DNA from: UBA1715 sp045600045
GTDB lineage: Bacteria > Bacteroidota > Bacteroidia > Bacteroidales > UBA1715
NCBI GenBank assembly: GCA_045600045.1
Contig: JAZRXD010000044.1
Coordinates: 1 to 64,000, forward strand
Direction: 5' to 3'
DNA: 64,000 nt
The notes under the pieces are model-generated. The model had not been told where the DNA came from, ran no database searches, and saw only the letters and a list, made by a program, of their open reading frames with translations. Position numbers and translations under genes: made by a program. Below are positions 28,201 through 34,907 of this stretch, one piece after another (position 1 is the first letter of the stretch; each line of letters begins with the position of its first letter).

Positions 28201-29847
28201 TAAATCCAACGTTGCGTTCGACATGCCTTTCATGTCGTGTTCTGATTCGAATTTAATAACATCGTAGTCGATTTTTCCTACAACAGCGTCAAGATATTCG
28301 TAGGTACGTTGCTTTATCGTCAGTTTGTTGTTTTTGGCGTCAAAAGTGATTAAACCTCTGAATGACAAATCCAAACAAAGGTGGATTGCGTCAGCTTCAG
28401 GCATTCTCATATAAGCTGCGTATTCCGATACGGTGAATGTTTCGGTTTGTTTTGCTTTGCTCATACGACGAAGGGCAACCAATGGGTGTATTTCGTTGAA
28501 CATACCAATTTCGCGGTATCGTGATTCGCGGAAATAGTTCGATGATTCAAAAGTCGCTTTGCTCAACGTGGTTCCCGACATTCCGCCCATTTGCATTTCT
28601 GGATTGTCAATTTGCCAAGTTAATTGTTGGAAATCCATATCGAGCATGTGGTATGAGTCGAAATATGGGCTTCGTGACAAGTTTTCGGTGTCGCCGTCGC
28701 GGATTAAGTTTACTGTTCGTGTGGCAACATTATATTTGAACATAAGTCCTGGATGGTAGATAGAGTCTTGTTCAATGTAAATGCTGACAGCGGCGTTACG
28801 ACTGACGATGCTTTCCTTTTGGAATGTGTATCCAACCGATGAAGTCTTGAATATTTTTTTACCGTTGTTCGTGAATTCAAGTGTTGCAGGTTCTTGAATG
28901 GAACCGGAACCAATAAATTTGGAGCCATTCATACTAAAACCACCACGGTAGTTGATTCCTGGGTAAATATCTTTTATCACAAAAATGTTTTGGTACGATT
29001 TGAAACGTGGGTAGGTTACGTCGGCAGGATCTTTTACCGAAATTGTTTTGTCTTCCAACGAACCGAAGATTTTTTCGGAATAATATGTGTCGTTTGTAAA
29101 CCAGACTGAATCGGCTTTGTAACTGGATTTAGTCATGTCTATGTCGTATTTGCTCAATTCAGCGAAAACAGATTCACTATTAAAGTTTGAACGTTCCCAA
29201 GTAACTTTTCCTCCGTCGCCAATCCATTTGTTGTCAAAAGGAAGGTAATAACCGCTTGCTTGGTAAATCACAAATGAATTGCCTGTTGACGTACATTGAA
29301 TATTTGTCGGTGGCATTGTGATTTTTGCAACATTGTTTTCGAATGTGTATGTGAATGATTTCACGCGAAGCAATGTCCAAGTAACTGACGATGAAGCGAA
29401 TATTTGATGTTCCTTAAGCAAGATGTATGCATTTTTACAGAATTTGTCTGAAAATGACAATGCTTTGGTTTTCAATAAATGGCGTAAGGCTTCGTCCCAT
29501 GCATGATAGCTTGTCATTGAATGGTCGGTAGTGAAAAATGCTTCGGCTGTTTGCAAATAATTAAATAGGTTGGTTGCTTTTCCCGATTTTTTCAAAATAG
29601 CGTTCGCAGTTGCCACAATACGGCTTTTTTCTTCGCGGTCGATTGTTCCCGAATCCCAAGAATCTTTTTTGAATTGCTTCAAATATTTGATGTAGTCGGG
29701 ACCTTGTGCAGATTTCGAGAATACTTCCTCCATTTGTTGTAGGAAAAGAACTTCATCGTCTGCAAATTGCTTTACCTGGGCGTTTGCCAGAAATGCCGCA
29801 CTTAGGAATGTGCACAAAAGAATGAGTTTCTTGAATCGTGTAACCAT
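25240..29847 (-). CDS. Very large secreted protein of unknown function (1535 residues)
   Basis: Signal peptide MVTRFKKLILLCTFLSAAFLANAQ. I do not recognise a characterised family. Residues 25-~200 look helical (LQQMEEVFSKSAQGPDYIKYLKQFKKDSW, shown in part); from there to about 1450 the sequence is mostly beta-strand with recurring motifs such as FxGxGxxxY and phrases like SARG-type FYGRGFDFNYENF, FTDTINLSFKGLKGFG and NFSGHGMYDYVDE, suggesting stacked beta-solenoid or OstA/LptD-like repeats, which is only an impression. A winged-helix-like piece (TVSEYAAYMRMPEADAIHL) sits near 470. The C-terminus is acidic and disordered (EEEEQSQ...EEFDEYDEYED), with no T9SS sorting domain. It starts 2 bases after prmA, so they are co-transcribed. 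Similar-sized orphan secreted proteins exist in Bacteroidales. Confidence 0.8.
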   Translation of the reverse strand: MVTRFKKLILLCTFLSAAFLANAQVKQFADDEVLFLQQMEEVFSKSAQGPDYIKYLKQFKKDSWDSGTIDREEKSRIVATANAILKKSGKATNLFNYLQTAEAFFTTDHSMTSYHAWDEALRHLLKTKALSFSDKFCKNAYILLKEHQIFASSSVTWTLLRVKSFTYTFENNVAKITMPPTNIQCTSTGNSFVIYQASGYYLPFDNKWIGDGGKVTWERSNFNSESVFAELSKYDIDMTKSSYKADSVWFTNDTYYSEKIFGSLEDKTISVKDPADVTYPRFKSYQNIFVIKDIYPGINYRGGFSMNGSKFIGSGSIQEPATLEFTNNGKKIFKTSSVGYTFQKESIVSRNAAVSIYIEQDSIYHPGLMFKYNVATRTVNLIRDGDTENLSRSPYFDSYHMLDMDFQQLTWQIDNPEMQMGGMSGTTLSKATFESSNYFRESRYREIGMFNEIHPLVALRRMSKAKQTETFTVSEYAAYMRMPEADAIHLCLDLSFRGLITFDAKNNKLTIKQRTYEYLDAVVGKIDYDVIKFESEHDMKGMSNATLDLTNLELNMVGVSKIQVSDSQNVVFYPRGSQLTMSKNRNFEFDGIIETGLFTFYGRGFDFNYENFKINLQNVDSLKIKVKSFTENQYGVKEFVPIKNSIEHVTGDILIDDPNNKSSIKDYPQYPIFNSKEISYVYYDNPKIYDGVYDRNKFYYKVDPFTIDSVNDFSTDALFFEGELISADIFENIRERIVVQPDYSFGFTRITGSSGYPTYKGKGTFTDTINLSFKGLKGFGKLDYLSSRSESGPNGFTFFPDSTNGFATNFNIKQKSSGPESPSVTGENINIHWEPYENKLMAVETGKAFKMYGDSTTLSGGLIYTPKGLGGWGKYIFSEAKLTSNAFDFKEKIVNADSADFDLQSQGGALDELAFKTKNVKANIDFTSKKANFVTNDSLSLVQLPKNMYVCYLTKFTWDLHTKQIALGDPKDLNTDKRDLHFYSVHPKQDTLNFLSPYATYDLKNYIIGAEQVPYIDVADSRIVPNKDSVVTIRQEAFMDTLRNAKLYADRIHKYHTVYDATFFVKGRNNFSGHGMYDYVDETSTKHPLPLTKIKVDTALHTYGIGTLEEEQNFKLSSVFSYYGDYKMMSDHQYLNFNGNVLIANECAKIKPTWFKFAGDINPLEIFIPVSDNMLDLDSVAVGASMYTDSRYTSIYTAFTSHKRYPQDIPLISANGYLFYDKATRQYKVGSKEKILDNTKDGNLITYHREYCNTQGEGSINLGLDLGQVKVGTYGTVTHNITSGRVTLETVTTVDFMFDDNILKAIADTLNKRQTLKGVSMTTPAFKKGLTELLGKAKADECLADLNMYGTIRKKPKELEHTITFSKLDLAWDSAAHAYRSVGQLGIYSIGNVEVNRSVNGFVEYANLYSGDQFTCYIELDKKNWIFFHYDHGEMYFVTSDVKDPTNKNASMFDMVTAVHNMKEAKRTMNVGKKETPYMYKDGGEPLKRQYHERFRANRPYEDYAPNYDEEEEQSQSPKAKKQKEEFDEYDEYED

Positions 29848-29849
29848 AA

Positions 29850-30689
29850 TTATTTGTGTGTAAAAGTTATTATCGTCCAGTTGTTTTTTGATTTTACTTC
29901 GTTGAGTCTCAAGCCGAATGATTTCGCAGCGTGTTCGATTGCCGGAACGTCTTCTTGGTAAAATCCGCTCATAATTGCTGTCCCGTTTTGATTTACGGCT
30001 TGTGCTAAAAATTGCATATTGTCAATCAAAATGTTGCGATTTATGTTTGCAATCACGTAATCAAATGTTTTTCCTTGTAAGACATCGAGTTTCGCCAATT
30101 CTACGTGGAAATCCGTACATTCGTTTAGCTTGATGTTGGTATTTGTGTTTTCCACGCAACACGAATCGTAGTCGAATGCAAATATTGATTTTGCACCTAA
30201 TTTCTTTGCGAAAATTCCCAAAATTCCTGTTCCGCATCCACAGTCAACCACCGTTTTGCCGCTGAAATCCAATGTAGCCATTGTTTGTAGAATTTGCGAA
30301 GTCGTTTCGTGCGTTCCCGAACCAAACGACATTTGGGGAACTATTATGATTTCGTGTTGGTATTGTTTGGTAGGTTTGAAAGTTGGATTTCTTACAAGAA
30401 TATCGTTGTTGATTTCAGCATATTCAAATGTTGATTCCCAAGTGCTGTTCCAATTTTGCGACGGCATTTCGCGAACAGAATAGGGGAATTTTCCTAATAG
30501 TGTTTCTGTGGTGGAAATCACTTTCTGCAAATTACTTGCATTGTATTGCTCTTTGGGAATATAAGCTTTGAAATCATTCTGTTCTTCAATAAAACTTTCG
30601 AATCCGCAATCGGCCAAGAATGCGGTTAAAAGTTCTTTCGCTTCGTTCGAAAGATAATTTGATTTACAGTTGAATTCGCAATAATCCAT
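29850..30689 (-). CDS. prmA: Ribosomal protein L11 methyltransferase
   Basis: 279 residues. SAM-binding motif I VVDCGCGTGILGIFAKKLGA, motif post-I IFAFDYD and the catalytic-region ANINRNILID (in place of NPPY); upstream FGSGTHETTSQ is the PrmA-specific substrate loop. Trimethylates lysines and the N-terminus of L11. N-terminal ~100 residues form the L11-recognition domain. Preceded by a long inverted repeat (30695-30745). Confidence 0.94.
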   Translation of the reverse strand: MDYCEFNCKSNYLSNEAKELLTAFLADCGFESFIEEQNDFKAYIPKEQYNASNLQKVISTTETLLGKFPYSVREMPSQNWNSTWESTFEYAEINNDILVRNPTFKPTKQYQHEIIIVPQMSFGSGTHETTSQILQTMATLDFSGKTVVDCGCGTGILGIFAKKLGAKSIFAFDYDSCCVENTNTNIKLNECTDFHVELAKLDVLQGKTFDYVIANINRNILIDNMQFLAQAVNQNGTAIMSGFYQEDVPAIEHAAKSFGLRLNEVKSKNNWTIITFTHK

Positions 30690-30694
30690 ACAAA

Positions 30695-30745
30695 CACTAA
30701 ATTGTCCAAATTTCAGTTATTTTATTTTCTTTGAACAATTTAGAG
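30695..30745. repeat. 16-bp imperfect inverted repeat upstream of prmA
   Basis: Arms 30695-30710 (CACTAAATTGTCCAAA) and 30730-30745 (TTTGAACAATTTAGAG), 14 of 16 positions complementary, 19-base A/T-rich spacer. The near arm ends 6 bases before the prmA ATG. No T-run follows on the minus strand, so it is not a normal terminator; an operator or leader stem-loop is possible. Confidence 0.6.
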
Positions 30746-30803
30746 TCTATGATTTATCAACAATTTTTCACGAAAAATAGGGTTGGGATTTTGTGGAAGA
30801 TTG

Positions 30804-31739
30804 CTATTTCAGAAAAGATTCAACATTCTTGTAAGTTAGCTCCAGTAAGCTTTTCAAGGCTTTGTCGCTGACCCATGCAACGTGTGGAGTTATTAACAAT
30901 TTGTTTTGTATTGTTTTGTCGAGAAGTGGTGATTCGATTGGTAAAGGTTCTTTTTGCATTACGTCAATGCAAGCACCTGCCAAATAGTTTTCTTGTAACG
31001 CTTGTGCTAAATCGTTTTCGTTGATTATTCCTCCGCGTCCGACGTTTACGAGGTATGCTGATTGTTTCATCAATCGTAATTGTTTTACTCCAATAAGATT
31101 TTTGGTCTGTTCGTTGAGTGGCGAATGTATGGAAACCACATCGGCTGTTCGTAAAAGTTCTTCTAACGAAACTTCCTGATAATCAGTTGTATGATTGTTG
31201 CCTGACGTGGAATAATATATGACTTTGCATCCAAAAGCGGTTGCAACTTCGGCAACACGTCGGCCAATTGTGCCTAAACCAATAATTCCCCACGTTCTGC
31301 CGTTAAGTTCCAAATAACCAGGTCCGATATGGGTAAATAGATTTTGTTTGGAATAGGTTTGCGACGAAACGTAGTTAGCGTAGTAGCTTGTATGTTGCAA
31401 AAGTGATAATAATATTGCAAATGTATGTTGCACAACGCTTTCGGTGGAGTAGCCGGCAACGTTTTTCACCGTGATTCCTTTTTCTTTCGCATATTCCAAA
31501 TCTACATTGTTTGTTCCTGTAGCTGTAATGCAGATGAGTTTCAAATTTTTGCAAGCGTTCATGATTTCTTTGTCAATAATCACTTTGTTTGTAATGATAA
31601 TTGACGCATTGCCAATGTGTTGCAATCGTTCTGCATTGCTCGTCGTCGCGAATACGGTAAGTTTTCCGAATGTTTTGAAAGAATCGAAGATAGAATTTTC
31701 ACCAATTGTGGCTGCATCGAGAACTACAAGATTTTCCAT
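30804..31739 (-). CDS. D-2-hydroxyacid dehydrogenase
   Basis: 311 residues from ATG 31739 (MENLVVLDAATIG); an upstream in-frame ATG at 31754 adds five residues of no family likeness. Rossmann motif GIIGLGTIGRRVAEVATAFG; catalytic Arg in VNVGRGGIINE, Glu in KEPLP region, and His in TPHVAW. Probably reduces hydroxypyruvate or glyoxylate, or another 2-keto acid, with NAD(P)H; the exact substrate cannot be fixed. Divergent from the cysteine synthase-like gene with 148 bases between. Confidence 0.93.
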   Translation of the reverse strand: MENLVVLDAATIGENSIFDSFKTFGKLTVFATTSNAERLQHIGNASIIITNKVIIDKEIMNACKNLKLICITATGTNNVDLEYAKEKGITVKNVAGYSTESVVQHTFAILLSLLQHTSYYANYVSSQTYSKQNLFTHIGPGYLELNGRTWGIIGLGTIGRRVAEVATAFGCKVIYYSTSGNNHTTDYQEVSLEELLRTADVVSIHSPLNEQTKNLIGVKQLRLMKQSAYLVNVGRGGIINENDLAQALQENYLAGACIDVMQKEPLPIESPLLDKTIQNKLLITPHVAWVSDKALKSLLELTYKNVESFLK

Positions 31740-31802
31740 TTTAAGAGTTGTCAAGTTTCAGTTGTAAGGTTTCATTTGTCAATGAAAACCTAAATCCTTT
31801 TA

Positions 31803-31810
31803 CAAAATTA
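31803..31810 (-). promoter_or_regulatory. Candidate -7 box for the D-2-hydroxyacid dehydrogenase
   Basis: Minus-strand TAATTTTG fits TAnnTTTG, 63 bases before the ATG; -33 element not evident. Confidence 0.35.
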
Positions 31811-31855
31811 TAAGTTTTGTGTTCTCTGAATATCGTTATGTCATGGAAAAAATAC

Positions 31856-31863
31856 TACTTTTG
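31856..31863 (+). promoter_or_regulatory. Candidate -7 box for the cysteine synthase-like gene
   Basis: TACTTTTG fits TAnnTTTG, 24 bases before ATG 31888; -33 element weak. Confidence 0.4.
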
Positions 31864-31887
31864 CAAAAATTTATGGGTTGTTAATTG

Positions 31888-32865
31888 ATGCAACTCAAAT
31901 TGAGTCGGTTAGAAATGGATTTTCAAAAGAAATTTGAGCAGTTGAAACGGTTGGTGGGAAACACCCCGCTTATCAAAATAAATTATTGTTACAAAGGCGA
32001 GGTAAAGTACGCGTACATTAAGGCTGAATGGTACAATTTGTCTGGTTCCATAAAGGATAGGGTTGCGTATTATATTTTGAAAAATGCATACGAAACTGGC
32101 ACAATCAACGAAAAAACGCCGATTTGTGAAGTTACGAGCGGAAATATGGGAATTTCGATTGCTGCAATTTCACGGTATTTGGGTAATCCTTGCACAATTT
32201 GCATTCCTAAATTTATGTCGAAGGAACGTTTCAAATTGTTGAAATTGTATGGTGCTCACCTTGAATTGACGGAAGATTTTGAATCGGCTTTTAAAAAGGC
32301 GGAAGAATATAAAAAACAAGGCTATTATTTGACATATCAGTTTGAAAATGAGTATAATATGATTGCTCATTATGAAACAACAGCTCCTGAAATTGAAGCA
32401 AAAATAAATGAATTTCCTTGTTTTATTGCTGGTGTTGGAACGGCTGGAACTTTACATGGCTGTGGCAAATATTTCAAAGACAAGCATAATGCGAAAATGT
32501 TTGCTTTGGAGCCGTTACAGTCATCAATTCTTACATTAGGTAAATCGCTTGGTCCACATAAAATTCAAGGTTTGTCTGATGAAATTATTCCGGGCTTGTA
32601 TCCTGAAAAATTGGTTGACGATATTATCCGTGTTGACGATAACGATGCAATTGGCATGGCGCAACGACTTTGTAAAGAATTGTCGCTTGGTGTTGGTATT
32701 TCTGGCGGTGCAAATTTCTTAGGTTGTGTTTTATCTGGCTATAATGGTGCGATTTCGGTTTTTGCCGATGACAATAAAAAATATCTTTCTACGGCATTGG
32801 CCGATGAATCAATTCATTCTCAATTAGTTGACGAAATTGATTTGTTGGGTTTCGAAGTGTTGTAG
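31888..32865 (+). CDS. Cysteine synthase family PLP-dependent enzyme
   Basis: 325 residues from ATG 31888; ATG 31915 (MDFQKKFEQLKRLVGNTPL) is also a reasonable start because family similarity begins there. PLP lysine in SGSIKDR, substrate loop TSGNMG, and the phosphate-binding GVGTAGTLHG; the C-terminal GISGGANFLGC ... SVFADDNKKYLST is typical of CysK/CysM. Makes cysteine from O-acetylserine and sulfide or a related beta-replacement. The substrate loop reads TSGNMG rather than TSGNTG, a common variant outside classical CysK, so the exact reaction is uncertain. The CBM9-like gene starts 3 bases after it. Confidence 0.9.
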   Translation: MQLKLSRLEMDFQKKFEQLKRLVGNTPLIKINYCYKGEVKYAYIKAEWYNLSGSIKDRVAYYILKNAYETGTINEKTPICEVTSGNMGISIAAISRYLGNPCTICIPKFMSKERFKLLKLYGAHLELTEDFESAFKKAEEYKKQGYYLTYQFENEYNMIAHYETTAPEIEAKINEFPCFIAGVGTAGTLHGCGKYFKDKHNAKMFALEPLQSSILTLGKSLGPHKIQGLSDEIIPGLYPEKLVDDIIRVDDNDAIGMAQRLCKELSLGVGISGGANFLGCVLSGYNGAISVFADDNKKYLSTALADESIHSQLVDEIDLLGFEVL

Positions 32866-32868
32866 AGT

Positions 32869-33531
32869 ATGGACGTTCCGCCAAAGCAATCATTGTTAGT
32901 TCCTAAAATAGACGTTTCGGCAGTTAATGTTATTGAGGTTCCGATAACAATGCAAGAAAGTTGCATTAAGTATCATTCAATTGAAAAAGTTAATTGGAAT
33001 GACTATCCGTACTGCCCACAAACGCAATTCGCTATTGCATATACGTTAGATTCGGTGCTGCTTCATTTTAAGATTAAAGAAGCGGATGTACGTGGATTTG
33101 TTGTTCAGGATTTGGGGCCTGTTAGCAGCGATTCGTGTGTGGAATTTTTTGCGTGTATGGGGGGCGACGATGTTTACTATAATATTGAATGTAATTGTCT
33201 TGGTTTCATTTCGATGGGAGCGCGGAAAACACGCAATGAAAAAGAACATGCTTCGCCCGAAATTTTGCAGCAAATCAAGCGATGGACTACATTTGGCTCT
33301 ATTCCGATAGGAGAAATTCGTAGGCAAACCGAATGGCAGTGTGCGCTTGTGATTCCGTTTACGGCATTTTTCAAGCATTCAATACAAGATTTATCGGGAA
33401 AAAATATCCGTGCAAATTTCTACAAATGTGGTGGCTCCGATGAATATAAGCATTATGTTTCGTGGAATCCAATCAAATCAGATAAACCTGATTTTCATAG
33501 ACCGGAATGTTTCGGACTGATTTCGTTTTGA
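32869..33531 (+). CDS. Carbohydrate-binding family 9-like protein
   Basis: 220 residues. Matches the CBM9-like domain of Bacteroidota single-domain proteins: FAIAYTLDSVLLHFKIKE, SDSCVEFFACMGGDDVYYN, WQCALVIPFTAFF, and the diagnostic end HYVSWNPIKSDKPDFHRPE followed by FGLISF. No signal peptide is seen, so it is predicted cytoplasmic, which is odd for a sugar-binding domain. Function unknown. Directly follows the cysteine synthase-like gene and precedes a terminator. Confidence 0.85.
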   Translation: MDVPPKQSLLVPKIDVSAVNVIEVPITMQESCIKYHSIEKVNWNDYPYCPQTQFAIAYTLDSVLLHFKIKEADVRGFVVQDLGPVSSDSCVEFFACMGGDDVYYNIECNCLGFISMGARKTRNEKEHASPEILQQIKRWTTFGSIPIGEIRRQTEWQCALVIPFTAFFKHSIQDLSGKNIRANFYKCGGSDEYKHYVSWNPIKSDKPDFHRPECFGLISF

Positions 33532-33605
33532 ATACGTTGGTGAAATAATTGGACAAATTTCCGCAAAAATAAAAATTGTTTTTTTTGAGCTGATTTTTTT
33601 ATTCT

Positions 33606-33636
33606 AAGAACAACTAGAAAGACTTGTTCTTTTTTT
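33606..33636 (+). terminator. Intrinsic terminator after the CBM9-like gene
   Basis: Stem AAGAACAA (33606-33613) / TTGTTCTT (33624-33631), 10-base loop, then a T-run to 33636. Confidence 0.7.
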
Positions 33637-33664
33637 CTAATATTTATTTTTTTTCGGAAATCTC

Positions 33665-33697
33665 TTGACTCGTCCCCAAGGTCATAGACTAACTTTG
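33665..33697 (+). promoter_or_regulatory. MerR-type promoter/operator upstream of the MerR gene
   Basis: TTGACT (33665-33670) and TAACTTTG (33690-33697, a perfect TAnnTTTG) are separated by 19 bp. A lengthened spacer is the hallmark of MerR-controlled promoters, and the spacer (CGTCCCCAAGGTCATAGAC) holds only an imperfect dyad. The start codon is 23 bases downstream. Autoregulation is inferred. Confidence 0.6.
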
Positions 33698-33719
33698 CCT
33701 CGAATTCAGAAATAACGTT

Positions 33720-34544
33720 ATGGAGAATAAAGGTAATAAGTTAAAAATCAAGGAGTTTTCGTTGCTCTGCGGGGTTACGGTGAAAACGTTGCGGTATTAT
33801 GAAAAAATTGGTTTATTGAAACCTTGTGAAATTGATGAAAGTACGGGCTATCGGTATTATTTGGTAAAACAAATGCAGACTATGGCGAATATTCGTACGC
33901 TCAAAGAGGTTGGCTTTTCATTGGAAGAAATTATTGATTTGTTTGAATCAGGAAGTATAAAGCCGACAATTCAGTCACTAGAACACAAAATTCGTAGCAC
34001 CGAACATGAACTTGCCATACTTCAGCGTCGTTGCCAAATGCTTCGTGCAATGATTGACTCTCAAAACAAAATTAAAAACATGGAAAATATTAGTATTCAG
34101 TCTCTTCCAGAGATTATTGTCGCATCGCATCGCGAAGTTATTAAATCGTACAGCGAGATTGGTCGTCTGTGTTACGAAGTTATCGGTCCTGAAATGGCTC
34201 GTCTTGGCTGTAAATGTCCGGCGCCAGGTTATTGTTACACAATTGAGCATAACGAATATCGTCCTGAAAACATCGATATTGAGTATTGCGAACAAGTGGA
34301 AGAAATGGGAGAGGATTCAAAAATTATTCAATTCAAGAAGATACCAGCGGTTCCCAAAGCTGTTTGTATGAAACATTATGGTAGATATGAAAAGTTGTAT
34401 GATAGTTATGTGGAAATCTTCAAATATATAGAAAAGCAAGGTTTCAAGGTTTGTGGTGTGCCACGGGCAAATTATGTTGATGGTATTTGGAATCAGGAAG
34501 ATCCAGAAAAGTGGCTTACGATAATTCAAGTTCCGGTAGAATAG
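33720..34544 (+). CDS. MerR-family regulator with GyrI-like effector domain
   Basis: 274 residues. N-terminal winged HTH (KIKEFSLLCGVTVKTLRYYEKIGLLKP, positions about 9-35), a dimerisation coiled coil (about 85-120), and a GyrI-like ligand domain (about 125-274: ENIDIEYCEQVEEMGE, VPKAVCMKHYGRYEKLYDSYVEIFKYI). Same layout as BmrR-type regulators, which sense hydrophobic cations or drugs and activate exporters. No exporter lies next to it; its own promoter has the expected long spacer. Ends before a shared terminator. Confidence 0.92.
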   Translation: MENKGNKLKIKEFSLLCGVTVKTLRYYEKIGLLKPCEIDESTGYRYYLVKQMQTMANIRTLKEVGFSLEEIIDLFESGSIKPTIQSLEHKIRSTEHELAILQRRCQMLRAMIDSQNKIKNMENISIQSLPEIIVASHREVIKSYSEIGRLCYEVIGPEMARLGCKCPAPGYCYTIEHNEYRPENIDIEYCEQVEEMGEDSKIIQFKKIPAVPKAVCMKHYGRYEKLYDSYVEIFKYIEKQGFKVCGVPRANYVDGIWNQEDPEKWLTIIQVPVE

Positions 34545-34566
34545 AAGTTGGATTGTTTGTAAATAA

Positions 34567-34597
34567 AAAAGGTCGGCTCGTTTTGAGTCGACCTTTT
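34567..34597. terminator. Bidirectional terminator between MerR and ferredoxin genes
   Basis: Stem AAAAGGTCGGCTC (34567-34579) / GAGTCGACCTTTT (34585-34597) with one G-T pair and a 5-base loop; A-run on one side and T-run on the other. Confidence 0.85.
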
Positions 34598-34615
34598 ATT
34601 TTTAAGAAGAGTAGA

Positions 34616-34786
34616 TTATTCTTCTGGTTTGATTGCACCAGTTGGGCAAACTTCTTCGCATGATCCGCAGTCTGTACAAGCATCTGCGTTTACTTTGAAA
34701 ATATCTCCTTCTTCGATAGCACCTGCTGGGCATTCGCCTTGGCAAGCTCCACAAGCTATACAATCTTCTGAAATTTTGTGTGCCAT
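34616..34786 (-). CDS. 2[4Fe-4S] ferredoxin
   Basis: 56 residues, found by translating the minus strand from ATG 34786 (MAHKISEDCIACGACQGECP) to TAA at 34616. Two classical clusters: CIACGACQGECP and CTDCGSCEEVCP (CxxCxxCxxxCP twice), the clostridial ferredoxin pattern and length. Carries low-potential electrons in anaerobic metabolism, for example to pyruvate:ferredoxin oxidoreductase or hydrogenase. Its presence supports an anaerobic organism. It stands alone with its own promoter and terminator. Confidence 0.96.
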   Translation of the reverse strand: MAHKISEDCIACGACQGECPAGAIEEGDIFKVNADACTDCGSCEEVCPTGAIKPEE

Positions 34787-34848
34787 AATGTTTAATTTTT
34801 AAATGTTTATAAATCTATATGCAATAATACAAATTTTATCGCTAAAAG

Positions 34849-34856
34849 CAAAGATA
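34849..34856 (-). promoter_or_regulatory. Ferredoxin promoter, -7 box
   Basis: Minus-strand TATCTTTG fits TAnnTTTG, with TTTA 19 bases upstream (consensus TTTG). The predicted leader to the ATG is about 55 bases. Confidence 0.5.
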
Positions 34857-34907
34857 GATAACTCGTTTTAAGAAATAAAACTATTTATAATTTGAATAAT
34901 CTACTAA

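Noticed and set aside
34787..34907. Search for a toxin or immunity gene after the Hint gene
   Set aside because: The 121-base gap has no convincing frame and contains the ferredoxin promoter.
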